From the NCBI GenBank assembly GCA_020348765.1, contig CP070753.1, positions 2,391,019-2,398,093 of the forward strand: a DNA stretch of 7,075 nt, written 5' to 3'. Position 1 is the stretch's first letter, and each line of letters opens with the position of its first letter. The notes beneath the pieces are model-generated. The model was not told the DNA's origin. It did not search any database and saw only the letters and a program-made list of their open reading frames with translations. Below are positions 5,748-7,075 of this stretch, in pieces. The position numbers and the translations under genes are program-made. Source of the stretch: Burkholderiales bacterium. GTDB lineage: Bacteria; Pseudomonadota; Gammaproteobacteria; Burkholderiales; Burkholderiaceae_E.

Positions 5748-6518
5748 CTAGCGCGCCAGGTAGCCGCCGTCGACCGGCAGCACCGCGCCGGTGACATAGC
5801 TGGCGGCATCGGAGGCGAGGAACGCGATCGCCTGCGCGACCTCCTCGGGTGAGCCGTGGCGCTCCAACGGCACGTGCGCGAGGAAGGATCGAAGCGCAGC
5901 CGGGTCTTCGATGGTCGCCTGCGTCATCCCGGTGGCGATCAGCCCCGGGGCGACCGCATTGACCCGGATGCCCGCGGGCGCGAGCTCCACGGCCAGCGCA
6001 CGCGTGAGCTGCGCGATCGCGCCCTTCGACGCGGTGTACGCCACCGAGACCGGCGGCGACACGAACGCGTGGATCGACGCCACGTTGACGATGCAGCCGC
6101 GCGTCGCCCTGAGCTGGGCAAGGCAGGCCAGCACCAGCTGGTGCGCCCCGTCGACGTTCACGGCGAACGTGCGCCGCCAGCGCCCGAGCGCGTCTGTGTC
6201 GTCCACGGGCGCGCGCTCGATGATGCCCGCGCAGTTCACGAGGATGGACAGCGGCCCGATCTCGTCGCCCACGCGCGCGGCGACCTCGGCGCAGGCGGCC
6301 GCGTCGGCGACGTCCAGCTCGTAGGCACGTGCACCAGCGCATGTGCCGAGTGCCCGCTGCGCACCGGCCGCGTCCAGGTCGACGAAGGCGACCCGAGCGC
6401 CCATCGCGGCGAGCTGACGCGCGCTGGCCGCTCCGATGCCGCTGGCCGCGCCCGACACCAGCGCGCAGCGCCCGGCCAGCGCGTCCGCAGCAAAACAGTG
6501 TCCCGTGGACGATCGCAT
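5748..6518 (-). CDS. Classical short-chain dehydrogenase/reductase (SDR, FabG-like)
   Basis: NAD(P)-dependent oxidoreductase, 256 residues, typical classical SDR length. Motifs in order: cofactor loop SGAASGIG at 22-29 (variant of TGxxxGIG), VDLD at 46-49 with D47 at the end of the second strand favouring NAD(H) over NADP(H), NCAG at 95-98 (usually NNAG), N121, catalytic S148 in NVASIH, the Y161-TAS-K165 pair, PGLIATGM at 191-198, and the family ending YVTGAVLPVDGGYLAR. All tetrad residues are present, so it should be active. ATG at 6516-6518 is the only plausible start close to the fold; its Shine-Dalgarno is weak. The frame stays open far upstream, but that stretch is antisense to the next gene and the repeat array. 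The substrate is unknown; a secondary alcohol or keto intermediate of the imported compound is a reasonable guess. Confidence 0.9.
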   Translation of the reverse strand: MRSSTGHCFAADALAGRCALVSGAASGIGAASARQLAAMGARVAFVDLDAAGAQRALGTCAGARAYELDVADAAACAEVAARVGDEIGPLSILVNCAGIIERAPVDDTDALGRWRRTFAVNVDGAHQLVLACLAQLRATRGCIVNVASIHAFVSPPVSVAYTASKGAIAQLTRALAVELAPAGIRVNAVAPGLIATGMTQATIEDPAALRSFLAHVPLERHGSPEEVAQAIAFLASDAASYVTGAVLPVDGGYLAR

Positions 6519-6554
6519 ATACTTGCCCAGTCTATCCGCAATCGATGTTCCCGG

Positions 6555-6660
6555 GTTCCGCCGCTCCGGAAGGTTCCGCCAACCGCGAAAGTTCCGCCAA
6601 TCCCGAAAGTTCCGCCGTTCCCGAAAGTTCCGCGATTTCCCGAGTTCCCCCATTCCCGCA
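6555..6660. repeat. Tandem array of 18-nt direct repeats (about six copies)
   Basis: Copies start at 6555, 6573, 6591, 6609 and 6627, exactly 18 nt apart, with a degenerate sixth at 6644. The consensus is GTTCCGCCnnTCCCGAAA. Neighbouring central copies (6573/6591 and 6591/6609) agree at 16 of 18 positions; the outer copies are more diverged. Most copy junctions contain a small GAA-NN-TTC dyad, best at 6567-6578, where CGGAA and TTCCG flank GG. The array ends right before the Shine-Dalgarno of the gene at 6673 and begins 37 nt from the SDR start. It could be an operator array, a structured leader or simply a minisatellite. Confidence 0.85.
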
Positions 6661-6666
6661 AGGAGG
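6660..6666 (+). promoter_or_regulatory. Near-perfect Shine-Dalgarno of the second binding-protein gene
   Basis: AAGGAGG at 6660-6666 is 6 nt from ATG 6673. It is the strongest ribosome-binding site in the window and fixes the start of the partial gene at the right edge. Confidence 0.75.
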
Positions 6667-6672
6667 CCCGCC

Positions 6673-7075
6673 ATGACGTCTCGTATCCGATCGGCCGCAC
6701 TGGCCGCTGTCGCAACCGCCGCGCTCACGGCATCGAGCGTATTCGCCCAGGAGATCAAGATCGGGATCCCGGGCCCGGTCACCGGCCCCGTGGCCTTCCT
6801 GGGCCAGCACATGAAGTGGGGTGCCGAACTGGCCGTCGACGAGATCAACCGCGCGGGGGGCGTGCTCGGTCGCAAGCTCAGCTTCCTGATGCAGGACAGC
6901 GCCTGCCGGCCGGCGGATTCGGTCGCGGCCGTCGAGCGGCTGCTGAGCCAGGACAACGTGGACCTGCTGCTCGGCGACCTGTGCAGCGGTGCGACGCTGG
7001 CGCTGATGCCGGTGGTCGAGAAAGCCGGCAAGCCGATGCTGGTGTCGATCTCGACGCATCCGGACATCACCGCCA
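6673..7075 (+). CDS. LivJ/LivK-type periplasmic substrate-binding protein (3' partial)
   Basis: N-terminal 134 residues of a second Liv-type binding protein; the rest lies beyond the window. It starts with a signal peptide (MTSRIRS, then an Ala-rich hydrophobic run, likely cut after VFA at residue 25). The mature part opens with EIKIGIPGPVTGPVAFLGQ at 27-45, followed by GAELAVDEINRAGGVLGRKL at 50-69. Cysteines C78 (DSACRPADS) and C104 (GDLCSGAT) fall at the positions of the conserved disulfide in enterobacterial LivJ/LivK, about residues 53 and 79 after cleavage. This separates it from the cysteine-free binding protein at 3053. It is divergent from the SDR and has its own strong ribosome-binding site. 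It may start another transporter operon or supply an alternative receptor for the livHMGF channel upstream. Confidence 0.9.
   Translation, partial: MTSRIRSAALAAVATAALTASSVFAQEIKIGIPGPVTGPVAFLGQHMKWGAELAVDEINRAGGVLGRKLSFLMQDSACRPADSVAAVERLLSQDNVDLLLGDLCSGATLALMPVVEKAGKPMLVSISTHPDITA

Larger units (their letters stand above)
6519..6672. promoter_or_regulatory. Divergent intergenic region between the SDR and the second binding-protein gene
   Basis: This 154-nt gap must hold the promoters of both the leftward SDR unit and the rightward gene. An AT-richer island at about 6516-6525 contains TATACT (6518-6523), a fair -10 match for rightward transcription, but no convincing -35 lies 16-18 nt upstream. 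If used, it would place the 18-nt repeats in the leader RNA. A short dyad TTGC (6524-6527)/GCAA (6538-6541) lies next to it. No clear sigma-70 pair is seen for the leftward gene. Confidence 0.35.

Noticed and set aside
4589..5794. 401-codon plus-strand frame opposite the hydrolase
   Set aside because: Antisense shadow of the DUF6282-like gene, rich in Arg, His and Val, with no recognisable domain.
6524..6541. TTGC/GCAA dyad as a LysR or GntR operator
   Set aside because: The arms are only 4 bp with no inner symmetry, the spacing does not fit T-N11-A, and no regulator gene is in the window.
6555..6660. Gly-rich repeat peptide (GGTF repeats) in another minus-strand frame
   Set aside because: The array is open in several frames, as expected from a stop-free 18-nt repeat. 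No start site or conserved protein context supports translation.
6555..6660. CRISPR array
   Set aside because: The units abut with no unique spacers, are only 18 nt long, and no cas gene is present.
6519..7070. Long open extension upstream of the SDR on the minus strand
   Set aside because: It is antisense to the binding-protein gene and runs through the repeat array. The 18-nt period (six codons) makes an artificial RNFRxW-like repeat. The SDR fold starts just after 6518.

Overview
The window is GC-rich (roughly two thirds G+C by eye) and almost entirely coding. It carries Sec-type signal peptides, Shine-Dalgarno sites and a complete Liv-type (branched-chain amino acid family, HAAT) ABC transporter set. 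This suggests a Gram-negative pseudomonadote, most likely a Burkholderiales-like beta- or an alphaproteobacterium. That assignment rests on base composition and gene style only; there is no rRNA or other taxonomic marker.

Plus strand, 1-4658, is one tightly packed transcription unit. It runs livH (5' end outside the window), livM, livG, livF, a periplasmic solute-binding protein (livK-like), and a small RutC/RidA-family protein. livH and livM are 2 nt apart. livM/livG overlap by 4 nt and livG/livF by 8 nt. Two lesions sit close together. livF has a one-base frameshift near its 3' end (about 2922) that replaces its last 33 residues. The binding-protein gene has an in-frame TAG at 4172 where a Trp codon (TGG) would continue into 11 more plausible codons ending in a normal TGA. 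Both proteins keep their core domains, so the lesions may be sequencing errors or mild decay. Strong GC hairpins sit at the livF stop and after the binding-protein gene.

Minus strand, 6518 to 4784, is a two-gene leftward unit: a classical short-chain dehydrogenase/reductase, then a DUF6282-type metal-dependent hydrolase-like protein 37 nt downstream. It converges on the rutC-like gene. The 125-nt convergent gap (4659-4783) holds two hairpins, one suited to each direction.

The divergent gap (6519-6672) between the SDR and the next rightward gene contains an array of about six tandem 18-nt repeats. They end just before a perfect Shine-Dalgarno site. The rightward gene (6673 to beyond the edge) is a second, different Liv-type binding protein with the conserved two-cysteine signature of LivJ/LivK. 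It may begin a second transporter operon.

Together the locus looks like a catabolic island. A Liv-type importer takes up a small (not necessarily amino acid) compound. The SDR, the hydrolase and the RutC-type enamine/imine deaminase are candidates for processing it. The substrate cannot be read from the sequence. The most unusual element is the 18-nt repeat array.
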